Below, piece after piece: positions 8,218-17,115 of a stretch of 64,000 bases of DNA (position 1 is its first letter; each line of letters starts with the position of its first letter). Under the pieces are notes generated by a model, which was not told where the DNA came from, ran no database searches, and worked only from the letters and a program-made list of their open reading frames with translations. The DNA is from Ralstonia sp. UBA689 (GTDB lineage: Bacteria > Pseudomonadota > Gammaproteobacteria > Burkholderiales > Burkholderiaceae). A program made the translations under genes and the position numbers. The stretch covers positions 1 through 64,000 of the forward strand of contig NZ_DBMV01000030.1 in the NCBI RefSeq assembly GCF_002298975.1. Direction: 5' to 3'.

Positions 8218-8490
8218 TCAGACGTTTTCTTCGGGTGTGACCGCGTGGATCGCCAAGGCATGAATGGCAGCGGGCCACAGCGTGCGCAGCGCATCATACA
8301 CCATGCGATGGCGCGCAACGCGGCTCTTGCCGGCAAAGGCTGAGCTGACGATATCGACGTTGTAATGTCCGCCGCCGGAAGCCGCACCGGCATGGCCGGC
8401 GTGCTTGGCGCTGTCGTCTTCAACGACGAGGTGGATGGGCTGGAAGGCCTCGCGCAGCAGGCGTTCGATCTCGCGCGGATCGGCGGCCAT
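8218..8490 (-). CDS. bolA: BolA family protein
   Basis: The product is a 90-residue BolA-fold protein. The conserved segment DDSAKHAGHAG with the following GGGHYNVDIVSSAFAG, and SRVARHRMVYDAL, match the class II KH-like fold. BolA proteins pair with monothiol glutaredoxins through the conserved histidines to handle 2Fe-2S clusters, and influence envelope and morphology genes. The start at 8490 overlaps the yciB stop (TGATG), so translation is coupled. The pairing yciB-bolA-PPIase is a common arrangement in this bacterial group. Confidence 0.93.
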   Translation of the reverse strand: MAADPREIERLLREAFQPIHLVVEDDSAKHAGHAGAASGGGHYNVDIVSSAFAGKSRVARHRMVYDALRTLWPAAIHALAIHAVTPEENV

Positions 8491-9047
8491 CAGGCGTCTT
8501 CCTGGGAGTTGGAGGCCGGGCGTTCCTGCATATGGCGCGCCAGCCAGATGCTCTGCACGATGATGAACACCACCATCAGGCCCATCGAGCCGAACAGCTT
8601 GAAGTTGACCCAGACGTCGGTGTCGAAGTGGTACGCCACGTACAGGTTCAGGCCGCCCATGGCGAGGAAGAACGCCGCCCACACCAGGTTCAGACGGGCC
8701 CAGAGCGGATCGGGCAGCGAGACCTGCTGCTCCATCATCGCGCGGATCAGGTTCTTGCGAACGATCAGCACGCTGCCCAGCAGCACAACGCCAAATAGCC
8801 AGTACAGCACGGTCGGCTTCCACTTGATGAAGGTCTCGTTGTGGAAGATCAGCGTTGCGCCGCCAAACACGCCGATGATGAGCAGTGACAGCCACTGCAT
8901 GGCATCAACCTTGCGGTGCTTGAACCACACCCAGGCGATCTGCAGCACGGTGGCGACCATTGCGACGGTGGTCGCCACATAAATACCGGCCACCTTGAAG
9001 GCAGCAAAGAACAGGATGACCGGGAACAGATCGAACAGGAATTTCAT
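8490..9047 (-). CDS. yciB: Inner membrane septation-associated protein YciB (IspZ/IspA family)
   Basis: This 185-residue integral membrane protein begins MKFLFDLFPVILFFAAFK and has five predicted transmembrane helices, the standard size and start for YciB. The loop WKPTVLYWLFG and the segment LNLVWAAFFLAMGGLN are family hallmarks. YciB contributes to envelope integrity and intracellular septation through contact with division and elongation proteins. Its stop overlaps the bolA start. The start at 9047 is the only ATG giving the conserved N-terminus. Confidence 0.95.
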   Translation of the reverse strand: MKFLFDLFPVILFFAAFKVAGIYVATTVAMVATVLQIAWVWFKHRKVDAMQWLSLLIIGVFGGATLIFHNETFIKWKPTVLYWLFGVVLLGSVLIVRKNLIRAMMEQQVSLPDPLWARLNLVWAAFFLAMGGLNLYVAYHFDTDVWVNFKLFGSMGLMVVFIIVQSIWLARHMQERPASNSQEDA

Positions 9048-9081
9048 GCGGGAGCGCGCTTAGGTGAGCAGATGCGGAAGA

Positions 9082-9468
9082 TCAATCGCCGAAGTTTAGC
9101 GCAGCCGAGTTGATGCAATACCGTAGACCGGTCGGCGCGGGGCCATCTTCGAAGACGTGGCCCAAGTGCGCGCCGCAGTTTTTGCACTGCACCTCGATGC
9201 GCACCATGCCGTGCGAATGGTCGGTCTTTTCGGCGATCACCTCGCCGTTGATCGGCTGGAAATAGCTCGGCCAGCCGCAGCCGGCGTCGAACTTGGTCGA
9301 CGATTCGAAGAGCGGGGTGCCGCAGCAGACGCAGTTGTAAATACCGCGGCCCCAGTGATCCCAGTATTTGCCGGTGAAGGGGCGCTCGGTGGCGGCTTCG
9401 CGGGTGACGCGGTATTCGATGTCGGAGAGCTGGTCGCGCCATTCGGCGTCGGTTTTCTTGACGGTCAT
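9082..9468 (-). CDS. msrB: Peptide methionine-(R)-S-oxide reductase MsrB
   Basis: MsrB reduces the R epimer of methionine sulfoxide in proteins, using thioredoxin. The 128-residue product has the structural zinc cysteines C46/C49 and C95/C98 and the catalytic C118 in RYCINSAALNF; GCGWPSYFQP is the substrate-binding signature. The start at 9468 was chosen because AGGAG lies 9 bases upstream; an ATG at 9507 adds 13 unlikely residues. The protein is cytosolic, with no signal peptide. It precedes yciB by 34 bases on the same strand. Confidence 0.96.
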   Translation of the reverse strand: MTVKKTDAEWRDQLSDIEYRVTREAATERPFTGKYWDHWGRGIYNCVCCGTPLFESSTKFDAGCGWPSYFQPINGEVIAEKTDHSHGMVRIEVQCKNCGAHLGHVFEDGPAPTGLRYCINSAALNFGD

Positions 9469-9697
9469 GGTGATGAGACTCCTGGTTGGTTGCGACGGCG
9501 GCTTCATTGGCCGCCGATGTGGTTTTGTCGCGCAGCAGCGGCGATCCTGACAGGGCGCGATGAGAGCGTGGCATCAGGGCCTGCCCAATATCCAGCTGCG
9601 TGGCCCGATCTTGCCGCAGCGATGCTCGCCGTACCCGTGTACGGTTGCGCTTCTCACGCCAACCTCGGGCCGCTCGCTACGGATCATGAGGAGGTTC

Positions 9698-11281
9698 TCA
9701 TGACGAGCAGCTCACCTCCAGCGATGACGCCCAATCCGGTGCGGGCTGCGCATAGTGCTCAAAGCCTGGGTGGTCGTCGAAGGGGCGGGCCAGCACGGCG
9801 CGCAGGTTTTCCACCTCGGAGAAATCCTTCTCCTTGGCGCGGCGGATGGCGATTTCGGCCAAGTGGTTGCGCAGTATGTATTTCGGGTTGACGCGCTGCA
9901 TGGCGGCGGCGCGTTCGGCATCCGATTGCGGTTCGGCTTGCAGGCGCTGGCGATAAGCGGCGAGCCACACATCGGCGGCGGCGCGGTCGAAGAAGAAATC
10001 GCGCACGGTGCACGTTTCTGCCGCGGCGGGCGTGTCGTCGCGGCGCACGTCGGCGAGGTGGCGGAAGAAGAGCGTGTAGTCGGCGCGCTGGGTGTGCAGC
10101 AGCTTGAACAGGTCGCCGAAAAGTGTTTCGTCGGCATCCTGCGCGGCCGTCAAGCCGAGCTTGGCGCGGTAGCGGGCGTAGAAGGCGGCGCCGTAGGTGT
10201 CGCGGTAGACGAGCAGGGTGTCCTGTGCGGCGTCGATGGCGGGCTGGGTCTGGGCTTCGTCGCTCAAGTCGACCAAAATATCGGGATCTTCGCCGAACAG
10301 CGGCAGCAGGGCCTGCGCGAGGCAGAACAGGTTCCAGTAACCGATCTGCGGTTGCTGGGCGTAGGCGTAGCGGCCGCCGGTGTCGGAGTGGTTACAGATG
10401 TGGTTGGCATTGAAACCATCGAGGAAGCCGAACGGGCCGTAGTCGAGCGTGAGCCCCAGGATCGACATGTTGTCGGTGTTCATGACGCCGTGACAGAAGC
10501 CGACGGCTTGCCATTGCGCCATCAATTCGGCGGTGCGACGGGCGACCTCGCGCAGCAGGGCCAGGTAGGGTTGCGGCTCGTTTCGGCAAGCAGGATAGAA
10601 GCGATCGATGACGTAATCGGCCAGCGCACGCAGTTCGGGCAGCTTTTCGTTGGCGGCAAAGTGCTCGAAATGGCCGAAGCGCACGAATGATGGCGCCAGG
10701 CGCGTGACCACGGAGGCGGTTTCGATGTCTTCGCGGCGTACCGGGGCGTCGGTGCCGGTCACGCACAAAGCGCGCGTGGTCGGGATGCCCAGGCCAGCCA
10801 TTGCCTCGGAGCACAGGAATTCACGGATGGACGATCGCAGCACGGCGCGCCCGTCAGCCATGCGCGAATACGGCGTGCGACCCGCGCCCTTGAGCTGGAC
10901 TTCGCAGGGGCCGTCGCCTGTCTGCAGTTCTGCCAGCAGCAGCGCACGGCCGTCGCCCAACTGGCCGGCCCATACGCCGAACTGGTGGCCCGAGTAGACA
11001 GTGGCAAACGGGTCGCTCCATGTGGCGATGGCGTTGCCGGTGAATACGTCCAGCCCGGCTGGGGTGTCGAGTTCCGTGCGCGAAATGCCCAGCGGCGCGG
11101 CGGCGTCCGGTGAAAAGCCCACCAGATAAGGCGCTCCGAAAGACGACATTGGCAGCGGAGGCAGGCGAGTCAGGAAACGTTCGCCAAGTGTGGCGAATCC
11201 TGGGGCGGCGGCAGGGCGGCCCGGCCAGTCGAACTGGCTGATCAGTGAATCGTCAGGAAGGGCGGCGGGGGAGGTCGGCAT
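9698..11281 (-). CDS. selO: SelO family protein adenylyltransferase (YdiU, UPF0061)
   Basis: SelO is a pseudokinase-fold enzyme that transfers AMP (UMP has also been reported) to proteins and is linked to redox stress. The 527-residue length is normal. Visible motifs are GHQFGVWAGQLGDGRA (nucleotide loop), VQLKGAGRTPYSR with its binding lysine, HGVMNTDNMS with the catalytic aspartate, and DYGPFGF as the DFG equivalent. The C-terminus ends SCSS, the cysteine position that is selenocysteine in animals and cysteine in bacteria. The start at 11281 fits the family. A 7-bp palindrome TCATGAG/CTCATGA overlaps the stop codon and might assist termination. It diverges from the acyl-CoA ligase gene. Confidence 0.95.
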   Translation of the reverse strand: MPTSPAALPDDSLISQFDWPGRPAAAPGFATLGERFLTRLPPLPMSSFGAPYLVGFSPDAAAPLGISRTELDTPAGLDVFTGNAIATWSDPFATVYSGHQFGVWAGQLGDGRALLLAELQTGDGPCEVQLKGAGRTPYSRMADGRAVLRSSIREFLCSEAMAGLGIPTTRALCVTGTDAPVRREDIETASVVTRLAPSFVRFGHFEHFAANEKLPELRALADYVIDRFYPACRNEPQPYLALLREVARRTAELMAQWQAVGFCHGVMNTDNMSILGLTLDYGPFGFLDGFNANHICNHSDTGGRYAYAQQPQIGYWNLFCLAQALLPLFGEDPDILVDLSDEAQTQPAIDAAQDTLLVYRDTYGAAFYARYRAKLGLTAAQDADETLFGDLFKLLHTQRADYTLFFRHLADVRRDDTPAAAETCTVRDFFFDRAAADVWLAAYRQRLQAEPQSDAERAAAMQRVNPKYILRNHLAEIAIRRAKEKDFSEVENLRAVLARPFDDHPGFEHYAQPAPDWASSLEVSCSS

Positions 11282-11612
11282 GGAGCGGGCGAGCGATTAG
11301 CACAGGAAACAGCGCAAGAACAGTGCCGAATCGTCAAGAGTTGAGAATTCCGCAGTGCAGAAAAATGCTCTCTGCGTAGGGGAAAACGCCATGTTGAGAC
11401 GCAGCAACGCTATCGCGTATTGTACTTGCCAGTAAAGAAGGCTGCAGCCTGTGAACCCTTGCACCACAACGGTTAACAGGGTTTTTCAGATGGCCGGGTA
11501 AACATGGGGGCCGATGTGGCAGCGCACAACAATATCCCGTTGACGAGCTAGGCGATCACGGGAACAATCGGCCAAAAAATAGAACGGTTGTTCAGTTTTT
11601 CTAGGAGACACC
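11282..11612. other. 331-base divergent promoter region (selO / acyl-CoA ligase)
   Basis: No convincing gene lies here. A plausible plus-strand promoter is TTGACG at 11540-11545 and AACAAT at 11563-11568 (17-base spacing), followed by the GAACGGTTGTTC palindrome. A 12-base palindrome AGGCTGCAGCCT lies farther upstream near 11438. The selO promoter must lie in the left part but no clear boxes were picked out. Confidence 0.5.
11582..11593. promoter_or_regulatory. Candidate TetR-type operator (site A) before acyl-CoA ligase
   Basis: The sequence GAACGGTTGTTC in the context tAGAACGnnnGTTCAGTT lies 19 bases before the ligase start codon, just past the predicted promoter, where a bound repressor would block transcription. 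It matches site B at 37283-37294 over an 18-base stretch apart from the centre, and resembles site C at 22042-22053 before fadB. The shared lipid-degradation theme suggests a fatty-acid-responsive TetR regulator. The regulator gene is not in the window. Confidence 0.55.
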
Positions 11613-13241
11613 ATGGCCCTGATGGGACAAATGATGAGCAGCCCTTTGCTTATCTCGACCATCATCGAGCATGCAGCGCGCAATTCCGGTTCGACTGAAG
11701 TCGTGTCGCGCCGTGTCGAGGGCGATATCCATCGCACCACGTACCGGCAAGTGCGAGACCGCTCGAAGCAACTGGCGAACGCGCTGGCAGCGCTGGGCGT
11801 ACAGCCCGGCGATCGCATTGGGACGTTGGCCTGGAATGGCTACCGCCACCTTGAGATCTATTACGGAGTCTCAGGCTCGGGTTCGGTGTGCCACACCATC
11901 AACCCGCGGCTGTTCCCGGACCAGATCGCCTACATCGTCAATCACGCAGACGATCAGTACGTCTTCTTCGACCTGACCTTCGTGCCGCTCGTCGAGGGCA
12001 TCGCGCCGCATTGCCCGAACGTGAAGGGCTGGGTGGCGATGACCGACCGGGCCCACATGCCCAACTCCAGCGTGCCGATGCTCTGCTATGAAGAGCTGCT
12101 GGACGCGCAGAGCGCCGACTACACTTGGCCGCAGTTCGACGAGAACACCGCATCGAGCCTGTGCTACACGTCGGGCACGACAGGCAACCCGAAGGGCGCG
12201 CTGTATTCGCACCGCTCCACCGTGCTGCATTCGTATGCGTCGGCACTGCCGGATGCGCTGGGGTGCTCGGCGCAGGACGTGATCCTGCCGGTGGTGCCGA
12301 TGTTCCACGTCAACGCGTGGGGGCTGCCGTATTCGGTGCCGCTGGTGGGTGCCAAGCTGGTTTTTCCGGGGCCGAAGCTGGACGGTGCTTCGTTGTATGA
12401 GCTGTTCGAGCAGGAGAAGGTGACCTTCTCCGCCGGCGTGCCGACGGTGTGGCTGGGCTTGCTGCAGCATATGCAAGCCAACAACCTCAAGTTTTCGACG
12501 TTCCGTCGCACGGTGATCGGCGGCTCGGCTTGCCCGCCGGCCATGATCCGAGCGCTCGAGGCGCTCGACGTGGAGGTCATCCATGCGTGGGGCATGACCG
12601 AGATGTCACCGCTGGGCACGACGTGCAAGCTGATGGGCAAGCATGCCGACCTGCCGGAAGAGGCCAAGCAGCACGTGCTCGAACGCCAGGGCCGCGCCAT
12701 CTATGGTGTCGAGATGAAGATTGTCGATGCGGAAGGTGCCGAGCTGCCGTGGGATGGCAAGGCTTTCGGCGATCTCTACGTGCGTGGTCCGTGGGTCATC
12801 GACACTTACTATCGGGGCGATCGCTCACCGCTGGTCGACGGCTGGTTCCCGACCGGCGATGTGGCCAATATCGACGCCGACGGTTACATGCAGATCACCG
12901 ATCGCAGCAAGGACGTGATCAAGTCCGGCGGCGAGTGGATCTCGTCCATCGACGTGGAGAACGTGGCCGCTGCGCACCCCGCCGTGCACATGGCGGCGTG
13001 TATCGCCTGTTACCACCCGAAGTGGGATGAGCGCCCGCTGCTGGTGGTAATGAAGAAGCCGGGCGCGGAGCTCACGCGCGAGGAGATGCTCAAGTTCTTC
13101 GAGGGCAAGGTCGCCAAGTGGTGGATTCCGGACGACGTGGTGTTCGTCACCGAAATTCCGCTCACCGCCACCGGCAAGATGCAGAAGCTCAAGCTGCGCG
13201 AGCAGTTCAAGGACTATCAGTTCCCCGCCGTGCAGGCGTAG
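11613..13241 (+). CDS. Acyl-CoA ligase (AMP-forming, medium/long-chain fatty acid type)
   Basis: The 542-residue enzyme activates a carboxylic acid with ATP and CoA through an acyl-adenylate. Motifs are the phosphate loop YTSGTTGNPKG (about residues 184-194), GWGMTE-like HAWGMTEMSP, the hinge TGDVANIDADGY...DRSKDVIKSGGEWIS, and the C-terminal catalytic lysine in TATGKMQK. The pattern is closest to AlkK/FadD3-like medium-chain ligases. The start at 11613 has AGGAGA 6 bases upstream. It precedes a LIV-type ABC importer by 221 bases, suggesting that the importer may bring in an acid that this enzyme activates; the two could also be separate units. The palindrome just upstream suggests control by the same regulator as fadB. 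Confidence 0.93.
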   Translation: MALMGQMMSSPLLISTIIEHAARNSGSTEVVSRRVEGDIHRTTYRQVRDRSKQLANALAALGVQPGDRIGTLAWNGYRHLEIYYGVSGSGSVCHTINPRLFPDQIAYIVNHADDQYVFFDLTFVPLVEGIAPHCPNVKGWVAMTDRAHMPNSSVPMLCYEELLDAQSADYTWPQFDENTASSLCYTSGTTGNPKGALYSHRSTVLHSYASALPDALGCSAQDVILPVVPMFHVNAWGLPYSVPLVGAKLVFPGPKLDGASLYELFEQEKVTFSAGVPTVWLGLLQHMQANNLKFSTFRRTVIGGSACPPAMIRALEALDVEVIHAWGMTEMSPLGTTCKLMGKHADLPEEAKQHVLERQGRAIYGVEMKIVDAEGAELPWDGKAFGDLYVRGPWVIDTYYRGDRSPLVDGWFPTGDVANIDADGYMQITDRSKDVIKSGGEWISSIDVENVAAAHPAVHMAACIACYHPKWDERPLLVVMKKPGAELTREEMLKFFEGKVAKWWIPDDVVFVTEIPLTATGKMQKLKLREQFKDYQFPAVQA

Positions 13242-13394
13242 ACACAAAACAGAAACCGCCGCCCGTGCACCGGCAACAAGCCGGGCATGAGGATGGCGGA
13301 CGGAGGACAACCGGATCAGGGCCGGCCGCCGCGTATCCAATGCGGATGCGGCGGGATGAAGCCCGGGCGCGTTGCAACCTGGAGACGCAAGCAG

Positions 13395-13420
13395 CCTGCA
13401 TGCCCGTTGTGGCATGCAGG
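13395..13420 (+). other. Perfect 10-bp hairpin between ligase and LIV-type operon
   Basis: CCTGCATGCC and GGCATGCAGG flank a 6-base loop (CGTTGT), 42 bases before the binding-protein start. There is no T-run after it, so classical termination is unlikely. It could set the level of the downstream ABC genes, protect a processed mRNA end, or serve as a DNA operator. Confidence 0.6.
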
Positions 13421-13462
13421 AGAGTGACTCGCCGGCGGCTCCACGACATGAAGGAGACACGC

Positions 13463-14716
13463 ATGACGAAGTTCCGTCCGTTGTTTGTGGCTGTTGCATG
13501 TGTCGCGGCAATCGGTAGCGCCGCTGCGCCCACCGCGGCATCCGCCGCCGAAACCGTCAAGATCGCCTGGATCGACCCGTTGTCGGGCCTGATGGGCGCG
13601 CTGGGTCAGAACCAGTTGCGCAGTTGGCAATACATCGCCGACCTGGCCACGCAGAAGAACTGGGCCGGCGACGGCACCAAGTTCGAGGTGGTGGGCTTCG
13701 ACAATAAGCTCTCGCCGCAGGAAAGCCTGACCGTGCTCAAGCAGGTGGCTGACCAGGGCATCCACTACATCGTGCAGGGCAACGGCTCGAGCGTGGGCAT
13801 GGCGCTGGAAGACGCAGTGGCCAAGTACAACGAGCGCAACCCTGGCAAGGAAATCGTCTACCTGAACTACGCGGCGGTGGATCCGGACATGACCAATAGC
13901 AAGTGCAACTACTGGCACTTCCGTCTGGACGCCAACTCCGACATGAAGATGGAGGCCCTGACCAGCTACCTGGCCAAGGACCCGAAGGTCAAGAAGGTCT
14001 ACCTGATCAACCAAAACTATTCGTTTGGTCATCAGGTGGCGCGTGCGGCCAAGGAATACCTCAAGCGCAAGCGCCCGGACATCGAGATCGTGGGCGAAGA
14101 CCTGCACCCGCTGGCACAGGTGAAGGATTTCTCGCCGTACGTCTCGAAGATCAAATCGTCTGGCGCGGACACTGTTATCACTGGCAACTGGGGCAGCGAC
14201 CTGGCGCTGCTCATCAAGGCCGGCAAGGATGCGGGCCTGAACGCCAACTTCTATACGTATTACGCCTCGACGACGGGCGTGCCGACGGCCATGGGTTCGG
14301 CCGGTGCCGACCACGTGAAGTATGTCGGCTACTGGAACGTCAACAACGACGGCTTCAAGGGCGCGGACATCGTCGACGGCTTCAAGAAGAAGTACAACGA
14401 CGACTTCTACCTGATGGCCTCATACACCGGCATCGCCATGCTGGCCAAGGCCGTCAAGCAGACCAAGTCGACCGAGCCTGCCAAGGTCGCGAAGGCCTTT
14501 GAGGGCATGAAGGTCGACAGCCTGAATGGTTCCTTCGAGATGCGAGCAACTGACCACCAGGGCCAGCAGCCGCTCTACATCGCCACCTGGGAAAAGACCA
14601 ACGGCAAGACGGTCAAGTACGACCAGGAAAACACCGGCTACGGCTGGAAGACCGATGCGGTGCTAGACCAATACATCGCGTCGCAGCCGACTTCCTGCCA
14701 GATGAAACGTCCTTAA
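13463..14716 (+). CDS. LIV-type ABC transporter substrate-binding protein
   Basis: This periplasmic protein of 417 residues (peripla_BP_6 fold) feeds the two permeases that follow. The signal peptide is evident (MTKFRPLFVAVACVAAIGS, cleavage near ASA at 28). The mature protein begins ETVKIAWIDPLSGLMGALGQNQ, the usual LivJ-like opening, and contains KKVYLINQNYSFGHQVARAAKEYLK and a long C-terminal lobe. The start at 13463 follows AAGGAGA. It is about 40 residues longer than E. coli LivJ, common for members that bind aromatic, dicarboxylic or amide ligands. The ligase neighbour hints at a carboxylic acid substrate, but the ligand cannot be deduced from sequence. Confidence 0.93.
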   Translation: MTKFRPLFVAVACVAAIGSAAAPTAASAAETVKIAWIDPLSGLMGALGQNQLRSWQYIADLATQKNWAGDGTKFEVVGFDNKLSPQESLTVLKQVADQGIHYIVQGNGSSVGMALEDAVAKYNERNPGKEIVYLNYAAVDPDMTNSKCNYWHFRLDANSDMKMEALTSYLAKDPKVKKVYLINQNYSFGHQVARAAKEYLKRKRPDIEIVGEDLHPLAQVKDFSPYVSKIKSSGADTVITGNWGSDLALLIKAGKDAGLNANFYTYYASTTGVPTAMGSAGADHVKYVGYWNVNNDGFKGADIVDGFKKKYNDDFYLMASYTGIAMLAKAVKQTKSTEPAKVAKAFEGMKVDSLNGSFEMRATDHQGQQPLYIATWEKTNGKTVKYDQENTGYGWKTDAVLDQYIASQPTSCQMKRP

Positions 14717-14832
14717 TGAAACGGTAGGTGGTGTGTCGAAGGGCCGCCCGATGCTATCGTGTGGCGATGTTTTAAACGAGCAAAGGCATGGACCGGCGCG
14801 CCGCGTCCATGCCTTGCCGAGAGGGCTGTAGC

Positions 14833-15780
14833 GTGGAATTCCTAGTCATCAACTTGTTGAACGGCATCAGCTACGGGCTGCTGCTGTTCATGCTGTCGTC
14901 GGGCCTGACGCTGATCTTCAGCATGATGGGCGTCCTCAACTTCGCGCATGCCAGCTTCTACATGCTGGGCGCGTATTTCGCCTACGTGGTCAGCGGGTAT
15001 CTGGGCTTCTGGGCCGCGCTGATCGTGGCGCCGCTGATGGTGGGGGCGCTGGGTGCGGTGGTCGAGCGTTTCGGCCTGCGCACGGTGCACCGTTACGGGC
15101 ACGTTGCCGAACTGCTGTTCACCTTTGGTCTGGCCTATCTCATTGAAGAGGGCGTGAAGCTGGTGTGGGGCCTGCCGGCCGTGCCGTACCGCGTGCCGGA
15201 CGCGCTGGACGGGCCGCTGTTTACGCTGTTCACGTCGTCGTTCCCCAAGTACCGCGCGTTCATGATGCTCGTATCGCTGCTGATGCTGGTGGGCATCTTC
15301 CTGCTGCTCACCCGTACGCGCATCGGGCTGGTCATCCAGGCGGCGCTTACGCACCCCGACATGGTCGAAGCGCTCGGCCACAACGTGCCGCGCGTGTTCA
15401 TGCTGGTGTTCGGTGGCGGCTGCGCACTCGCCGGGCTGGCGGGCGTGATCGGTGGCAATGCCTTCGTCACTGAGCCTTCAATGGCGGCGGCGGTGGGCTC
15501 CATCGTTTTCGTGGTGGCGGTGGTGGGCGGAATGGGGTCGCTGGTGGGCGCCTTCGTCGCGTCGCTGCTGATCGGCTGCATCCAGACCTTTGCCGTCACG
15601 CTGGATATTTCGGTGCAGAGCCTGCTGGGCAACATCGGTGTCGCGCTCAACCCAGATGTGCCACTCATCTCGGTCTGGAGCCTGACGATCGCGCAGGTGG
15701 CGCCGGTGCTGCCATATCTGCTGCTGGTACTGATGCTGATCTTCCGCCCGCGTGGGCTGATGGGTACGCGGGAGAGCTAA
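14833..15780 (+). CDS. LIV-type ABC transporter permease (LivH-like)
   Basis: This 315-residue membrane protein has about eight transmembrane helices and the LivH pattern: INLLNGISYGLLLFMLSSGLTLIFSMMGVLNFAHASFYMLGAY at the start (residues 5-47) and IGLVIQAALTHPDMVEALGHN in the EAA-like loop. It forms half of the import channel. The start was placed at the GTG at 14833 because the conserved family N-terminus begins there; an in-frame ATG at 14788 would add 15 polar residues. It follows the binding protein by 116 bases and directly abuts the next permease. Confidence 0.9.
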   Translation: MEFLVINLLNGISYGLLLFMLSSGLTLIFSMMGVLNFAHASFYMLGAYFAYVVSGYLGFWAALIVAPLMVGALGAVVERFGLRTVHRYGHVAELLFTFGLAYLIEEGVKLVWGLPAVPYRVPDALDGPLFTLFTSSFPKYRAFMMLVSLLMLVGIFLLLTRTRIGLVIQAALTHPDMVEALGHNVPRVFMLVFGGGCALAGLAGVIGGNAFVTEPSMAAAVGSIVFVVAVVGGMGSLVGAFVASLLIGCIQTFAVTLDISVQSLLGNIGVALNPDVPLISVWSLTIAQVAPVLPYLLLVLMLIFRPRGLMGTRES

Positions 15781-17115
15781 ATGGAACGCACTATGCGTCA
15801 ACAAGCGCAACAACAACGAACGCTGCCGTCCAACGATCGCGCGTGCACGATGAAATTCAAGCCGGTCAATCTCGTTCGCTGGCTCATCTGGGGCGCCACT
15901 GCGATGGTGATGATCGTGCTGCCGCTCATCTGGCCGCAGGGTTTTGCGATCACGCTGCTCTCGCAGATGGGCATCATGATCATCTTTGCGCTGTCGTACA
16001 ACATGCTGCTGGGGCAGTCGGGCATGCTGTCGTTCGGGCACGCGGTCTATGCCGGCTTGGGTGCCTTCATGGCGGTGCATGCGCTCAACAAGATCGGGGC
16101 AATGCCGGCACTGGGCATCGGCGGGCCGCTGGCTGTCGCATTGCTGCCGATCGCAGGTGGACTGGGCGGTGCGCTGTTCGGCGTGATCTTCGGCTATGTC
16201 ACCACCAAGAAGTCGGGCACGACGTTCGCGATGATCACGCTGGGCATCGGCGAGATGGTGTTCGCCAGCGCGCTGATGTTCCCCGATTTCTTTGGCGGCG
16301 AGGGCGGCGTATCGACCAACCGCAGCATCGGCGATGCGCTGCTGGGTGTCAGCTTTGGCCCGGCGCGTCAGGTGTATTACCTGATTGCCGCGTGGTGCCT
16401 GATCTCGATGGCGCTCATGTATGCCTGGACGCAGACGCCGTTGGGCCGCATTGCCAACGCCGTGCGTGACAACCCCGAGCGCGTGGAATTCATCGGCTAC
16501 AACACACAGCGCGTGCGGTATCTGGTGGTGATTCTGTCGGCGTTTTTCGCGGGCATTGCCGGGGCGCTGTCGTGCATCAACTTCGAAATCGTGACGGCCG
16601 AAAACGTGTCGGCGGTGCGCTCGGGCGCGGTGCTGCTGGCGGCGTTCATCGGCGGCATGGGCAGCTTCTTCGGTCCGATCATCGGCGCGGTGCTGACCGT
16701 GTTCTTTACCGTGGCGCTGTCCGGCATCACCAAGGCGTGGCTGCTGTACCTCGGCCTGTTTTTCGTGCTGATGGTCATGTATGCACCGGGCGGCATTGCC
16801 AGCCTCTTGGTGATGCATCTGCCGATCGCACGGCGCGGCAAGCTCAAGACGCTGCTGCCGGCTTATGGCGTGGCAATCGTGCCGGCGGCGATCCTGCTGG
16901 TGGCGCTGATCTCCACCGTCGAGATGATCTACGCCGTGCAGGACGACAGCTCGGGCGGCGTGGCTACGCTGTTCGGCCTGTCGGTCGAACCGAATACCTG
17001 GATGCCGTGGGCCGTGACCGCCGTGCTGTGGGTGGTGGGCGCCGTCGGTCTGCGCGTCGCAGCAGGCAAGCTGCGCACCGCCTGGGACAATGCATTGCAG
17101 GAGCCGAAACCATGA
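15781..17115 (+). CDS. LIV-type ABC transporter permease (LivM-like)
   Basis: This is the second permease, 444 residues with about ten hydrophobic segments. The LivM signature YNMLLGQSGMLSFGHAVYAGLGAF lies near residues 75-98, and the loop TPLGRIANAVRDNPERVEFIGYN contacts the ATPases. It is longer than E. coli LivM, mainly through a C-terminal extension with two more hydrophobic stretches. The ATG at 15781 sits immediately after the livH-like stop and has GGGAGAG upstream; an internal ATG at 15850 (MKFKPVN) is an alternative that drops a glutamine-rich lead of 23 residues. The 3-prime end overlaps the next start by 4 bases (ATGA). Confidence 0.9.
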   Translation: MERTMRQQAQQQRTLPSNDRACTMKFKPVNLVRWLIWGATAMVMIVLPLIWPQGFAITLLSQMGIMIIFALSYNMLLGQSGMLSFGHAVYAGLGAFMAVHALNKIGAMPALGIGGPLAVALLPIAGGLGGALFGVIFGYVTTKKSGTTFAMITLGIGEMVFASALMFPDFFGGEGGVSTNRSIGDALLGVSFGPARQVYYLIAAWCLISMALMYAWTQTPLGRIANAVRDNPERVEFIGYNTQRVRYLVVILSAFFAGIAGALSCINFEIVTAENVSAVRSGAVLLAAFIGGMGSFFGPIIGAVLTVFFTVALSGITKAWLLYLGLFFVLMVMYAPGGIASLLVMHLPIARRGKLKTLLPAYGVAIVPAAILLVALISTVEMIYAVQDDSSGGVATLFGLSVEPNTWMPWAVTAVLWVVGAVGLRVAAGKLRTAWDNALQEPKP